DNA of 64,000 nucleotides from Clostridiales bacterium (GCA_017551625.1 JAFZLF010000050.1:1-64000); one strand, 5' to 3'. Counted from the stretch's first letter, positions 42,879 to 52,305 are shown. The notes: a model not told the origin generated them from the sequence alone. Numbers and translations: made by a program.

Positions 42879-43505
42879 TTATTTAGCGAAGAATGTGAGC
42901 AGCTCGCGGTTCACGCGTGCTACAGGAAGTCCCACCACGGCATAGTAGTCGCCGCTGATGGAGTCGATCAGCAGCGCGCCCTGATCCTGGATGCCGTACG
43001 CACCGGCCTTGTCCATCGGAGAACCGGTGGCAATATACGACTCGATCATCTTCTCCTGCATGTCGTCGAACTGATGGAATTTCACGTCGGCAAAAGAACT
43101 GAACGTGCATTTCTTGTTCCTTCCCTGGATGGAGACGCCGGTGTACACGCGGTGCGTCATGCCCGAAAGAAGCGTCAGCATATGCCTCGCATCTTCTTCA
43201 TCCCGGGGCTTTCCGAGGATATTGTCCGCTGTGACGACGACTGTATCCGAGCCGATCACGATGACATCATCGCCTTCCACGGTCTGAAGCACGGCCGAAG
43301 CTTTCGCACTGGCCTGCGCGCAGGCGACTTCCTGCGCGATCTGGTACATATCGGCACGGATCCCTCGGGCATGGTATTTGTTAATCACTTCCGCCATGAC
43401 CTGATCCTCGTCGATATCGGCAACAATGACTTCAAAGTCCAGCCCTGTCAGTGACATCAGGTCGAAACGGCGGGGAGATTTACTTGCTAAAATGATTCTG
43501 GACAT
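42879..43505 (-). CDS. maf: Maf-family nucleotide pyrophosphatase
   Basis: A 208-residue Maf protein. It begins MSRIILASKSPRRFDLMSLTG, the conserved S-x-S-P-R-R phosphate-binding motif, and has VIGSDTVVVTADNILGKP, VYTGVSIQ and the late GAYGIQDQGALLIDSISGDYYAVVGLPV. Maf enzymes hydrolyse non-canonical or methylated nucleoside triphosphates (dTTP/UTP or m7GTP types) and can inhibit septum formation. The specificity cannot be set from this sequence alone. It is slightly longer than average (about 190). GGAAGGA precedes the ATG. It lies just downstream of nadC on the same strand, perhaps in the same transcript. Confidence 0.93.
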   Translation of the reverse strand: MSRIILASKSPRRFDLMSLTGLDFEVIVADIDEDQVMAEVINKYHARGIRADMYQIAQEVACAQASAKASAVLQTVEGDDVIVIGSDTVVVTADNILGKPRDEEDARHMLTLLSGMTHRVYTGVSIQGRNKKCTFSSFADVKFHQFDDMQEKMIESYIATGSPMDKAGAYGIQDQGALLIDSISGDYYAVVGLPVARVNRELLTFFAK

Positions 43506-43619
43506 ACGGGTCCTTCCTTCCTGTACACGAATTCTTTTTGAAAACGACCTCTTTCTGAAGAATAAGACAAGCGCCGCGCAAAAGAAGCGGGCGCTTGCCG
43601 GGATAACAAATGGGATAGA

Positions 43620-44477
43620 TCACTCGATGGGCGTGAGGTTCTTCATGGAGAAGTCGAGGATCGGAGCGGAGTGGGTAAGGGCACCGCAGGAGATGTAGTC
43701 GACACCGATCTCCGCGAGCTTACGAAGTCTCTCGATGCTCATATTCCCGGACGCCTCCAGTTCGGCCTTGCCCTTCGCCATCGCGACCGCCTGCGCGGTC
43801 ATCTCGTCGGTCATGTTATCGAGCATGATGATGTCCGCCTTGGCATCGAGCGCTTCCTGAAGCATCTCCAGATTCTCGACTTCGACCTCGATCTTACGGA
43901 CAAACGGAGCATAGGCGCGGGCCATCTCCACGGCTTTGGTGATCGAGCCCGCCGCGCCGATGTGGTTGTCCTTGATGAGGACGCCGTCCGAGAGGTTATA
44001 GCGGTGATTCGTACCGCCACCGATCCGGACCGCGTACTTCTCGAAAGGACGCATATTCGGAGTGGTCTTTCTGGTATCGAGAAGCTTGGTATCGAAACCC
44101 TGAAGTTCTTTTACCATGGAATGGGTGAGAGTTGCGATACCGCTCATGCGCTGCAGGAAATTGAGCGCCGTTCTCTCGCCACTCAGGACTGCGCGGCCGT
44201 CTCCTACCAGCACGCCGATCACATCGCCCTTGTGGATCTCGTCGCCGTCCTTGAAGTTCGCGCGGAACGAGGAATTGTCGCAGAGCATCTCGAAAACACG
44301 GACGAACACATCGAGTCCGCAGAGGATGCCGTCCTGCTTGCAGATGAGGTCGACCGTCACCATAAAAGGCTCCGGCATGATCGCCTGCGTCGTCACGTCA
44401 TCGGACGTGATGTCCTCGCGCAGCGCGCGCATGATATAGTCGTCCCACAGGATCGTATTAAGTACACCATTGTTCAT
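43620..44477 (-). CDS. nadC: Nicotinate-nucleotide pyrophosphorylase (carboxylating)
   Basis: A 285-residue quinolinate phosphoribosyltransferase, the usual length. It opens NTILWDDYIMRALREDITSDDVTT and has LSGERTALNFLQRMSGIATLT, TRKTTPNMRPFEKYAVRIGGGTNHRYNLSDGVLIKDNH and IEVEVENLEMLQEAL, the last two binding quinolinate and phosphoribosyl pyrophosphate. It makes nicotinate mononucleotide from quinolinate. I set the start at 44477, with GAGGAGGG upstream; it overlaps the end of nadB by 20 bases, consistent with coupling. A longer frame upstream runs through nadB and is not a gene. Third gene of nadA-nadB-nadC. Confidence 0.95.
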   Translation of the reverse strand: MNNGVLNTILWDDYIMRALREDITSDDVTTQAIMPEPFMVTVDLICKQDGILCGLDVFVRVFEMLCDNSSFRANFKDGDEIHKGDVIGVLVGDGRAVLSGERTALNFLQRMSGIATLTHSMVKELQGFDTKLLDTRKTTPNMRPFEKYAVRIGGGTNHRYNLSDGVLIKDNHIGAAGSITKAVEMARAYAPFVRKIEVEVENLEMLQEALDAKADIIMLDNMTDEMTAQAVAMAKGKAELEASGNMSIERLRKLAEIGVDYISCGALTHSAPILDFSMKNLTPIE

Positions 44478-45765
44478 AGAAATCCTTGTCCCTCCTCTTG
44501 ATCTCTTCGAGCACGATCTCTCTGTATTCCGCGGCAAAATCTCTGCCCTCATACTGTGAGAAATCGACTTCTTCGGTCTGTGTCGGTTCATACGGGATGG
44601 TCTCCTCGATGTTCTGTGCCGAGCGCTTCGCGAAGACGAGGCTCTCGAGGAGAGAATTACTGCCGAGACGGTTCTTGCCGTGCACACCTGTGCAGGACGT
44701 CTCGCCGATGGCGTAGAGGTTATCCATCGAGGTCCTGCCCTTGAGGTCGACCTCGATGCCGCCCATAAAATAGTGCTGGGCCGGAGTGACCGGGAAAGGC
44801 TCCTTCAGGATATCGTAGCCCTCCTCCTTACAGTGCTCGAGGATATTCGGGAAGTGACTCTTGACGAGCTCCGGATCGAGGTGGGTGACATCGAGCCATA
44901 CGAAGCCTCTGCCGTCGATCTCCATCTGCTTCTTGATCGCCGCCGATACGACGTCACGCGGCTGCAGTTCGTCGGTGAATCTTTCCATGTTCTTGTTTCG
45001 GAGCACGCCGCCCTCGCCGCGGACCGCCTCGGAGATGAGGAAAGATCTTCCCGGCTTCTCGGAGTAGAGGGATGTCGGGTGGATCTGGATATAGTTGATG
45101 TCCTTGAGGAGGACATTATGCTTCAGCGCGATCGCGAGCGCATCGCCGGTGATGTGGCGGAAAGCGGTGCTGTGCTTGAAGAGTCCGCCGATGCCGCCTG
45201 TCGCGAGAACTACGGCCTTGCCGAATACCGCGTGAAATGCACCGTCCGCATCCTGTGTGATGATGCCTTTACATACGTTTTTCTCGCAGATCAGATCGAT
45301 CATGGTGGTGTGCTCGTGAAGGTCGATATTCTTCTTCTCACGCACGTTCTGCAGGAGTTTACTGGTGATCTCCTGCCCCGTGATGTCCTCGTGATGGAGG
45401 ATACGGGAAGCGGAGTGGCCGCCTTCCTTCGTCAGATCGAGGTCGTCGCCCTTCTTGTCGAAGTTGACGTGGTAGTCCAGAAGCTCACGGATGATGACCG
45501 GAGACTGACGGATCATGGTGTCTACGGCCTTGCGGGAATTCTCGTAGTGACCGGCCCGGAGCGTATCCTCGAAGTAATCCTCGTAGTCCTCGGAATCCTT
45601 AAGAGCCGCGATGCCGCCCTGCGCAAGATACGAAGCGCTGTTCTCCAGCGTATCCTTCGTGAGCATGTAGATGGACAGATTTTCCGGCAGATGCAGGGCA
45701 CAGAAGAGTCCGGCGGCGCCGGTCCCTACGATGATGACATCTGTGGAAGTTACGGAATTGGACAT
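44458..45765 (-). CDS. nadB: L-aspartate oxidase
   Basis: A 435-residue flavoprotein with the FAD-binding VIIVGTGAAGLFCALHL near the N-terminus, SASYLAQGGIAAL, HHEDITGQEI, the second nucleotide-binding stretch VVLATGGIGGLFKHST, and the catalytic Arg region RGEGGVLRNKNMERF. TSCTGVHGKNRLGSNSLLESLVFAKR near the end is the FAD-binding closing motif. It oxidises L-aspartate to iminoaspartate, the substrate of NadA. At 435 residues it lacks part of the C-terminal helical domain of the 530-residue proteobacterial enzymes, which is common in Firmicutes. GGGGAGG precedes the ATG; it starts four bases after the nadA stop. Confidence 0.95.
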   Translation of the reverse strand: MSNSVTSTDVIIVGTGAAGLFCALHLPENLSIYMLTKDTLENSASYLAQGGIAALKDSEDYEDYFEDTLRAGHYENSRKAVDTMIRQSPVIIRELLDYHVNFDKKGDDLDLTKEGGHSASRILHHEDITGQEITSKLLQNVREKKNIDLHEHTTMIDLICEKNVCKGIITQDADGAFHAVFGKAVVLATGGIGGLFKHSTAFRHITGDALAIALKHNVLLKDINYIQIHPTSLYSEKPGRSFLISEAVRGEGGVLRNKNMERFTDELQPRDVVSAAIKKQMEIDGRGFVWLDVTHLDPELVKSHFPNILEHCKEEGYDILKEPFPVTPAQHYFMGGIEVDLKGRTSMDNLYAIGETSCTGVHGKNRLGSNSLLESLVFAKRSAQNIEETIPYEPTQTEEVDFSQYEGRDFAAEYREIVLEEIKRRDKDFYEQWCT

Positions 45766-45769
45766 AATA

Positions 45770-46678
45770 TCAGCCTCCCCATTGGTGCATTTTCAGCAGA
45801 CACTTCTTCGCGCGCTCGGCCGTTTCGGGAGCGACTTCGATCGGGTCTTTGTGATCTTTCAGTACGCGGAGAACCTTCTCCAGCGAGACTTTCTTCATGT
45901 TCGGACATACCGGACGGGTCTCCGGGAAGAAGAACTGCTTGCCCGGATTGTCCAGTCTCAGACGGTGGGCGACACCGATCTCCGTCAGTATGATGAACTC
46001 CTCTGCATCCGTCTCCGCGGCATACTTCAGGATGCCGGTGGTGCTGCCGATATAGTCGGCCAGAGCACGTACCTCGGGATTACACTCCGGATGGCAGGCG
46101 ACCTTCGCATCCGGATGCTCGGTCTTAAGGGCCTTTACCTGATCGGGAATCATGAAGTGATGGACATGGCAGTAGCCGTCCACGAAGTGAAACTCCTTAT
46201 CCGGGAACTGCGGAGCGAGGAAGCCTCCGAGGTTCTGGTCCGGGATAAAGAGGATATGCTTGTTCGGGATATTTGAGATGACTTTCTTTGCGTTGGAAGA
46301 GGTCACGCACACGTCGCTTACTGTCTTAAGCTCTGTGGTGGAGTTGATGTAGCACACGACAGCGAGGTCGTCGTACTTATCGCGGAACTCCTGCACCTGC
46401 TCGACCGTGGCCATATGCGCCATCGGGCAGTCTGCCGCGCGATCCGGCATGAGGACGAGCTTGTCGGGATTTAAGATCTTCGCGCTCTCGGCCATGAACT
46501 CGACCCCGCAGAACACGATGACCTTTGCATCCGTCTTCTGCGCCATCTGGCTGAGATAGTAAGAATCTCCGCAGAAATCGGCGATTTCCTGAACTTCGCC
46601 ATCCACATAAAGATGCGCCAGGATCACGGCGTCCTGTTTCTCCTTCTCCAGAAGGATCTGATCTACGATGGAAGACAT
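45770..46678 (-). CDS. nadA: Quinolinate synthase
   Basis: A 302-residue 4Fe-4S enzyme of the short type. Three pseudo-repeated domains each give a cluster cysteine: VIVFCGVEFMAESAKILNPDK (about 84), VVCYINSTTELK with the following domain region SDVCVTSSNA and the later AKVACHPECNPEV and PVCPNMKKVSLEKV. HLYVDGEVQEIADFCGDSYYLSQ holds substrate-binding residues. It condenses iminoaspartate with dihydroxyacetone phosphate to quinolinate. It is the first gene of the nadA-nadB-nadC operon, with GGGGTGG before the ATG and a promoter (near 46755-46783) about 80 bases upstream. Confidence 0.95.
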   Translation of the reverse strand: MSSIVDQILLEKEKQDAVILAHLYVDGEVQEIADFCGDSYYLSQMAQKTDAKVIVFCGVEFMAESAKILNPDKLVLMPDRAADCPMAHMATVEQVQEFRDKYDDLAVVCYINSTTELKTVSDVCVTSSNAKKVISNIPNKHILFIPDQNLGGFLAPQFPDKEFHFVDGYCHVHHFMIPDQVKALKTEHPDAKVACHPECNPEVRALADYIGSTTGILKYAAETDAEEFIILTEIGVAHRLRLDNPGKQFFFPETRPVCPNMKKVSLEKVLRVLKDHKDPIEVAPETAERAKKCLLKMHQWGG

Positions 46679-46754
46679 ATGCCACCCCGTTCTCCGGCCT
46701 TCGGGATCAGACCTCTCCGACGGGCCGGTTGATTTAATTTTTCAATTTGACAAA

Positions 46755-46783
46755 ATTTTATCACGCGCCTTCGAAAGTGACAA
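46755..46783 (-). promoter_or_regulatory. Promoter of nadA-nadB-nadC
   Basis: On the minus strand: TTGTCA (46778-46783), a 17-base spacer and TAAAAT (46755-46760). Its -35 box overlaps that of the divergent plus-strand promoter. Confidence 0.65.
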
Positions 46784-46805
46784 GGGAAGCGGGAAGGGGT
46801 ATAAT
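46777..46805 (+). promoter_or_regulatory. Divergent promoter of the 46877 gene
   Basis: GTGACA (46777-46782), a 17-base spacer and a perfect TATAAT (46800-46805). The -35 hexamer shares five bases with the -35 hexamer of the nadA promoter, so the two cannot easily be occupied together. Confidence 0.65.
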
Positions 46806-46876
46806 ACCTTTACTGTTTAAATTGGGTAATTATGCCCGGCAGGTGATCATATCGGAAAGAAAGGAGCAGTAAGAAG

Positions 46877-47968
46877 ATGAAACGAGATATCATCGGTGAT
46901 ATTTTTCTCGGCGGTGTCCTGCTGTCGCTCCTGTTCCTCTTTACTTTCCCGGCGTATTTCTGCTTCTCGCAGAATGTCCCGCGCGACATTTCACTGACGG
47001 AACGCCTCATGAGCGTCTTCTTTGTGCTGGCTTTCCTTCTGACGTGTATCTGGGTCTGCTGGAAGAAGAAGGTATGGGTGATGCTGGGCCTTTCGTTCTT
47101 TTCTGTCCTTCCCTATATCCCGAAGTGGTTCCTGCCGAAGGTCAATATGCGCATCATCATGAACGGACGCAGTATTCTTGACTCGTTTCTCTCGATGCTC
47201 CTCAACCGCATCTACGAACTGAGCCATGCCCCGTTTACCGGGCTTCTCGGGATGGCTTCGGAGAAAACCGTAGAGGATCTTCCCTATGCGATGCTCCCGA
47301 TGGTACTGATCTCCTATATTTTCTCGCAGATCGTGCGTTTCTACTATAACGCCTATGTCACCGAGAAGAAGCAGATCCACGATTTCAATCACTTTAGAAA
47401 AGCCAACGATATCCGCAGGCCTGCATTTGCGGATCTCGAAAATACAGAGCCGGCTCCGGCTCCGGCGCCGCTCGGTACAGTCGTCATGAACGAGAATGCC
47501 GAGATCGCGGCAGAGAGTTTCCCGACCAAGAATGTGGAAGCGGAGCAGACGATGCAGCATAACCTGTCCTCGGATGCTCCGGCAGCTGCCCTTCCGGGAG
47601 ACACCCAGGCAACGGCCGTGATCGCGCTTCCGGCCCATGCCCCGACATCGAAGACACAGACAGCCGAAGCGACCAAGGTCATGGGAATCCCGCCCCCGGC
47701 CCCGGCTTCCTCTCCGAAGGAACAAACGCAGGTAATCGCGCTTCCGTCTTCGGATCTGGCCCCTGAGGAGCCCGAGGAGCCGAAGGTGATCGCTCTGTCT
47801 GCCCACGCACCGACATCTTCGACAAAGAGCGGTGAAGATATGCCGGAGAACACAAATGAAGAAAAGACGGATCCTGCTGAAGATCCGGAGGATAAACAAC
47901 TGGATTTCCCGGATGTACACGGCGAGGCCGAGAAGATCGATGTCTTCGGGGACGATGATCTGCCGTAA
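46877..47968 (+). CDS. Unknown membrane protein with Pro/Ala-rich tail
   Basis: A 363-residue protein I do not recognise. Four hydrophobic segments lie at about 8-32, 45-63, 68-86 and 130-157; a QIVRFYYNAYVTEKKQIHDFNHFR segment leads into the cytoplasm. The last 180 residues are low-complexity, rich in Pro, Ala, Glu and Thr, with a recurring IAL-x-A-H-A-P-T-S phrase (at about 253, 310). AAAGGAG precedes the ATG. Its promoter overlaps that of the nad operon. The hemolysin III-type gene starts 30 bases downstream, so the two are probably co-transcribed. The tail looks disordered, perhaps a protein-interaction arm. Confidence 0.6.
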   Translation: MKRDIIGDIFLGGVLLSLLFLFTFPAYFCFSQNVPRDISLTERLMSVFFVLAFLLTCIWVCWKKKVWVMLGLSFFSVLPYIPKWFLPKVNMRIIMNGRSILDSFLSMLLNRIYELSHAPFTGLLGMASEKTVEDLPYAMLPMVLISYIFSQIVRFYYNAYVTEKKQIHDFNHFRKANDIRRPAFADLENTEPAPAPAPLGTVVMNENAEIAAESFPTKNVEAEQTMQHNLSSDAPAAALPGDTQATAVIALPAHAPTSKTQTAEATKVMGIPPPAPASSPKEQTQVIALPSSDLAPEEPEEPKVIALSAHAPTSSTKSGEDMPENTNEEKTDPAEDPEDKQLDFPDVHGEAEKIDVFGDDDLP

Positions 47969-47998
47969 GAAAAGAACAGAGAAGGAGAGGAAGAGAGA

Positions 47999-48787
47999 AT
48001 GTCGACAAACAAATCTTTCTGGAGGACCTGGCTTGAAGGTTCGAAATCACATAAGACTGCGGAAACAGTAGCGGAAGATCCCCTTGAGGAGGGCCTTAAG
48101 GATCTGAACTGGTCCGATGAAGAAACTGCGCGAAAGGTCAAGACCGAGGAATCTTTTGGAGAAGAGATCGGCAACGCCACGTCCCACGGCGTCATGGCGG
48201 CCTTCATGCTGGGCATCCTCCCGTATGCAGCCGTACACGCCTATCTTCGCGCCAGAAGCGGTAACGCGATCCTCGATACGGTCGCGATCTCGATCTTCTG
48301 CATCGGCACATTCCTGATGTTCCTGATGTCGACGATCGACCACACCATGAAACACGGCACGAAGCAGAAAGCGCTCTACAACCGCCTCGACCATATCATG
48401 ATCTTCTACGCGATCGCCGGAACATATACCCCGATCTGCCTGACGATCATCGGCGGCAGATGGGGGCTCGGTCTTTGCATCGCCCAGTGGCTGGTGGTGA
48501 TCGCCGGCACGCTGAAGAAAGCGATCTCTTTTTCCAAATCAGCGGTATCCTATGTCTTCTCGACGCTTCTTTACCTGCTGATGGGCTGGATGATCGTCCT
48601 TTGCTTCCCGATCCTGTATGCCCAGACGAACCACGTGACTTTCTGGCTGATCCTGGCCGGAGGCATCTGCTATACGACCAGTGTCATCCTGTTTTTTCTG
48701 CGTTTCAAGTTCGCGCATATGGTCTTCCACCTTCTGGTGGACTTCGGTGCCATCTGCCACGTGATCGCACTTTGTTTCTTCGTATAG
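47999..48787 (+). CDS. Hemolysin III / PAQR-family membrane protein
   Basis: A 262-residue protein with an acidic N-terminal extension of about 55 residues and seven membrane helices. Family motifs are EEIGNATSHGVMAAFM (first metal-binding His), LMSTIDHTMKHGTKQKALYNRLDHIMIFYAIAGTYTP (Asp/His) and the last helix H-L-L-V-D-F-G-A-I-C-H-V (His-x-x-x-Asp and second His). Bacterial members are named hemolysin III but the fold is that of PAQR proteins, thought to be zinc-dependent hydrolases acting on lipids. The exact role is unknown. GAAGGAGAGG precedes the ATG. It lies behind the Pro/Ala-rich membrane protein gene. Confidence 0.9.
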   Translation: MSTNKSFWRTWLEGSKSHKTAETVAEDPLEEGLKDLNWSDEETARKVKTEESFGEEIGNATSHGVMAAFMLGILPYAAVHAYLRARSGNAILDTVAISIFCIGTFLMFLMSTIDHTMKHGTKQKALYNRLDHIMIFYAIAGTYTPICLTIIGGRWGLGLCIAQWLVVIAGTLKKAISFSKSAVSYVFSTLLYLLMGWMIVLCFPILYAQTNHVTFWLILAGGICYTTSVILFFLRFKFAHMVFHLLVDFGAICHVIALCFFV

Positions 48788-48854
48788 AAATGTCGCTTCA
48801 CATAAGCGTCAGAGAATAAAAGGAAAAAGAATAAAAAGAGAAGGAGGAAGGAAA

Positions 48855-50585
48855 ATGAAGAAATTCGTAAAGTGTACCGCGATGCTTCTCGTCGCAGCGA
48901 TGATGCTAGGAATGGCATCCTGCTCGAAGGAGACCGAGGAGACGAAGAAGAAAAAAAAGAAGACGAAGAAAACGACGGAGTCTTCGGAGACGACAGATGA
49001 GCCAACGGAGGATCCTACTGAAGATCCGACATATGACCCGACGACGGATCCTACGGACGAACCGACGGATACGTCAGGGGCACCGACGGATACGACGAAA
49101 GCTCCTACCGGAACGGCAGGAGCAAACGGCCTTCTGATCGATGTCCCGGAAGAGGGCTGCGCCATCAGCATGCCTACGGATGAACGATTCTTCTATACCA
49201 TGGATCTGACTCTGGATACTGATGCCCATACGATCGGCGGTCATGTCGATTTCGAGTTTTTCAATACTTCCGATGAAGACTGGGATCAGCTTTGTTTCCG
49301 TGATTATCCGAGCCTTTTCATTGAGAATAAGAATGTCGGAGCTAAGAGCAATGTTACGCTCAACGGTGCGCTGACCGAGATCAAGAATATCACGGACGGC
49401 CGTGATCAGAGTACTATAGAATACACGCGCGATGACGATGTCTCAGTCGTCTGGGTCCCGCTTCAGACGAAACTTGCTCCGGGTGAGAAGATGACGCTTT
49501 CCTATGATTTTGTCGCGACGATCCCGACGATCGCCGACCGCTTCGGCGTGAAGGACGATGTCTATAACGTGACGAATTTCTATCCGATCCTCGCAGTATA
49601 TACGGAGGATGGTTGGTCTCATGAAGCCTACTACAACATGGGTGAATGTTTCTTCTCCGAGCTGTCGGACTATGACGTGACCCTGACTGTTCCGGAGGAC
49701 TTCATGGTGCTGTCCACCGGAGTAACTGTCTCTGAGAATGTGAAGGGCGTCAATAAGACCTGCAAACTCGATGGTACGTGCGTCAGAGATTTTGTATTCT
49801 CGTGCAGTCCGAACTTCAAGCTCATCGAGGGCGATTACGAAGGTGTCCACATCAATGTCGTGTACGATGAGGCACATCCGGCCTCCTCTTCGATGGACGA
49901 TTGTCAGGCGGCCTGCCTTAAGGCAGCACAGGACTCTCTGGCATCGCTTGGCTCGGCGCTGGGCAAGTATCCGTATCCGGAGGTCGATATCGTTCTTGCT
50001 CCGATCGATGCCGGCGGTATGGAATACCCGAATCTGGTCATCATCACGGTGGATAGTCTCTATTGCTCGACGAACAGCTATCAGACGATACCTTATCAGT
50101 TGATCTCCGGTGTCATCGCACACGAGCTGGGTCACCAGTGGTTCATGGGCATCGTCGGCAGCAACTCCGGACTGGAGCCCTGGCTCGACGAGTCCTTCGC
50201 CTCTTATACTGAAATCATTTATTTCAGTTATATGGGTGCAGATGAGGAAATCACCTATTACTCTCGTGATGTCCTCGATCTGACGGATAAGACGATCGTG
50301 CAGGCTCTGTTGGCCATGGATGCGGTTCCGATCAATCGTCCCCACTACACCTTTAGTAACGATGATTCCTATGTGACAGCGGCCTACTATGTAGGAGAGA
50401 TGGCACTGTACCAGATGGAAGAGATCCTGGGAACGGAGGCCTTCCGCGGTGTTCTGCGTGAGTATGTCCGGAGAAATGCTTTCACCAATTCGACGGAAGC
50501 TCGTTTCTTCGAGACGCTTTATGATTGTGTGGGCACGGATAATGAGGATCTCAATAACCTGATCGCAGGTGTTTTCCAGAGATAA
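48855..50585 (+). CDS. M1-family metallopeptidase lipoprotein
   Basis: A 576-residue lipoprotein. Lipobox GMASC (Cys about residue 23) and a Lys/Glu/Thr/Asp/Pro linker with repeated TDPT/EDPT units (about 30-85) precede an M1 aminopeptidase-like catalytic region: the zinc motif HELGHQW (His423, Glu424, His427) and the third ligand Glu446 in EPWLDESFASY, exactly 18 residues later. The upstream GGMEYPNLVI (about 393) matches the G-x-M-E-N substrate motif with Tyr for Asn. The protein may trim peptides or act on surface proteins. It is shorter than the cytoplasmic family (about 850) because it lacks the C-terminal helical domain. GGAGGAAGG precedes the ATG. Confidence 0.92.
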   Translation: MKKFVKCTAMLLVAAMMLGMASCSKETEETKKKKKKTKKTTESSETTDEPTEDPTEDPTYDPTTDPTDEPTDTSGAPTDTTKAPTGTAGANGLLIDVPEEGCAISMPTDERFFYTMDLTLDTDAHTIGGHVDFEFFNTSDEDWDQLCFRDYPSLFIENKNVGAKSNVTLNGALTEIKNITDGRDQSTIEYTRDDDVSVVWVPLQTKLAPGEKMTLSYDFVATIPTIADRFGVKDDVYNVTNFYPILAVYTEDGWSHEAYYNMGECFFSELSDYDVTLTVPEDFMVLSTGVTVSENVKGVNKTCKLDGTCVRDFVFSCSPNFKLIEGDYEGVHINVVYDEAHPASSSMDDCQAACLKAAQDSLASLGSALGKYPYPEVDIVLAPIDAGGMEYPNLVIITVDSLYCSTNSYQTIPYQLISGVIAHELGHQWFMGIVGSNSGLEPWLDESFASYTEIIYFSYMGADEEITYYSRDVLDLTDKTIVQALLAMDAVPINRPHYTFSNDDSYVTAAYYVGEMALYQMEEILGTEAFRGVLREYVRRNAFTNSTEARFFETLYDCVGTDNEDLNNLIAGVFQR

Positions 50586-50639
50586 CGAGGTGGAGACCCC
50601 GGCAAATGAGCCAATTTACGCGACAGATGTAATCTTTTC

Positions 50640-50668
50640 TTGCATTATCGGATATTGCGAATTATAAT
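50640..50668 (+). promoter_or_regulatory. Promoter of the 50715 gene
   Basis: TTGCAT (50640-50645), a 17-base spacer and a perfect TATAAT (50663-50668), 46 bases before the start codon. Confidence 0.7.
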
Positions 50669-50714
50669 GGGGCGTGCTGACATTTTAGAAATGAAGTAAA
50701 GGAAGGGCATAGAT

Positions 50715-52292
50715 ATGTCTAAACAGTCCGACAGGTCATCCAAAGCGAAGACCAGAAAACATATGAAAACGTCTAAGAAGAATAAGATCATCATCACCAT
50801 TTCGGTGGTCGTGCTGGTGCTTCTCGTCTTCTGCTATTTTGCTTATGTAACGGGTCTTCCGGCCAAGGTACTCCCGGGTGCCAAGATCGTGCATACGGTG
50901 GATGGTAAGGAGAAAACGGTAGAACGCGTAAGCATCGTCGAGATGAATTACTACTACTCTTCGACGCTGAGCCAGTACACTTCTTATGGCATTATCGGAG
51001 CTAATGCGGATCTGGATGCCGTGTACAATTCGAACAATGGTCAGACCTACCGCCAGATGCTCTGGGAGAATGCGGCGAACATGGCGCAGACCCAGTACCT
51101 CCTTTCTGAGGCGATCGATAATTCCGGATTTAAGCCGGTCGCGGCCGATAGGTATGTCGAGGATCAGATCGATTCGATCCGTGAATCTGCGAAGTACATG
51201 AACACTCTCCGCGGGACGAACATGACCACGGACCAGTACCTGCAGAATATGTATGGTCCGGGCATGACTGTACAGATCATGCGTAAGATCCTGTACCGCC
51301 AGGCGGTGATCGATGAATTTAGAGCATATGCCCAGCAGACTACATTTGTGCCGGATCAGGCGAAGATCCAGGCGAAGTTCGACGAGAACCCGTCCGACTA
51401 TACATACTGCCGTTTCCAGGTTTACTTCGTATCTGCGGAGATTCCTACCGATGCAGCAGACGACGAGAAGCAGGAACTCCTCGATAAGGCGCTGGAGACC
51501 GCGAAGATGATCGCGGATGACTGCACAAATGCCGTCGAGTTCCAGACAAAAGTCAAGCTGGTCTGCCCGGAAGAATACCTTAACCGCATGCTGGAGGGAG
51601 AGGACCCGACTTCCAAGAGCGGGCTTACCCAGGAGCAGCTGAAGAGTTATTCCGAAGAGTTTGCGGCGATGTGCTTCGATCCGGAGACTAAGCCAAACAC
51701 AGGCATGGCTTTCATCGATAAGGACAACACCGGTGCATATGCGATGCTTTTCGAGGAGACCTATATCGAGGAAGAGGCGACATGCGCATATCGTGTCCTG
51801 TCTCTGACCGATGATGTTCTCGGAGATATCTCCAATTCTCTCGAACAGAAGGCTCCGTCCCACCAGAAACTGCACGCTGAGGCGGAAGGCTATATGTCTC
51901 AGGTTACTTCTGAAGATAAGTTCATCGAACTTGTTAAGAAGTATTCCATGGATTCGGCTACTTACCTTGCCGGCGGATATAAGTCCGGCGTCAAGGAGTC
52001 TGATTTCGAGGGCGTAGTCGTAAAAGAGGGTGAAGACCCGACACTTCCGGAAGAGGACCAGAAGCTGATCGCATGGCTCTTTGATCCGGCCAGAAAGAAG
52101 GGCGATATGTACATCATCGACTGCGTCGATTCCGTCAAGCTCTATTATTTCTGCGACAATCTGGCGTCCTATCAGGACCTGATCCGTATGAATCTCCTCT
52201 CGGAGAATTACACGACATGGTATAACGCGACGGTTTCTGACTCGTCCTATTCCACAGTCGTGAACCATGGTTTGATTGATTTCTTCACATAA
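50715..52292 (+). CDS. Membrane-anchored SurA/PrsA-like foldase domain protein
   Basis: A 525-residue protein with a basic N-terminus and one membrane helix (about 25-46), no lipobox. The extracytoplasmic part is mostly helical and resembles the SurA/PrsA chaperone organisation: an N-terminal chaperone-like section (about 75-230) then a central stretch (about 225-400) where YFVSAEIPTDAADDEKQELLDKALETAKMI looks like a parvulin-type start, and a final helical tail. A clean parvulin active site is not visible, so isomerase activity is doubtful. It probably aids folding of exported proteins, such as the many lipoproteins in this region. It is unclear from sequence; some SurA relatives have lost the isomerase motif. 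AAAGGAAGG precedes the ATG. Confidence 0.65.
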   Translation: MSKQSDRSSKAKTRKHMKTSKKNKIIITISVVVLVLLVFCYFAYVTGLPAKVLPGAKIVHTVDGKEKTVERVSIVEMNYYYSSTLSQYTSYGIIGANADLDAVYNSNNGQTYRQMLWENAANMAQTQYLLSEAIDNSGFKPVAADRYVEDQIDSIRESAKYMNTLRGTNMTTDQYLQNMYGPGMTVQIMRKILYRQAVIDEFRAYAQQTTFVPDQAKIQAKFDENPSDYTYCRFQVYFVSAEIPTDAADDEKQELLDKALETAKMIADDCTNAVEFQTKVKLVCPEEYLNRMLEGEDPTSKSGLTQEQLKSYSEEFAAMCFDPETKPNTGMAFIDKDNTGAYAMLFEETYIEEEATCAYRVLSLTDDVLGDISNSLEQKAPSHQKLHAEAEGYMSQVTSEDKFIELVKKYSMDSATYLAGGYKSGVKESDFEGVVVKEGEDPTLPEEDQKLIAWLFDPARKKGDMYIIDCVDSVKLYYFCDNLASYQDLIRMNLLSENYTTWYNATVSDSSYSTVVNHGLIDFFT

Positions 52293-52305
52293 GGACGGAG
52301 GCGGC

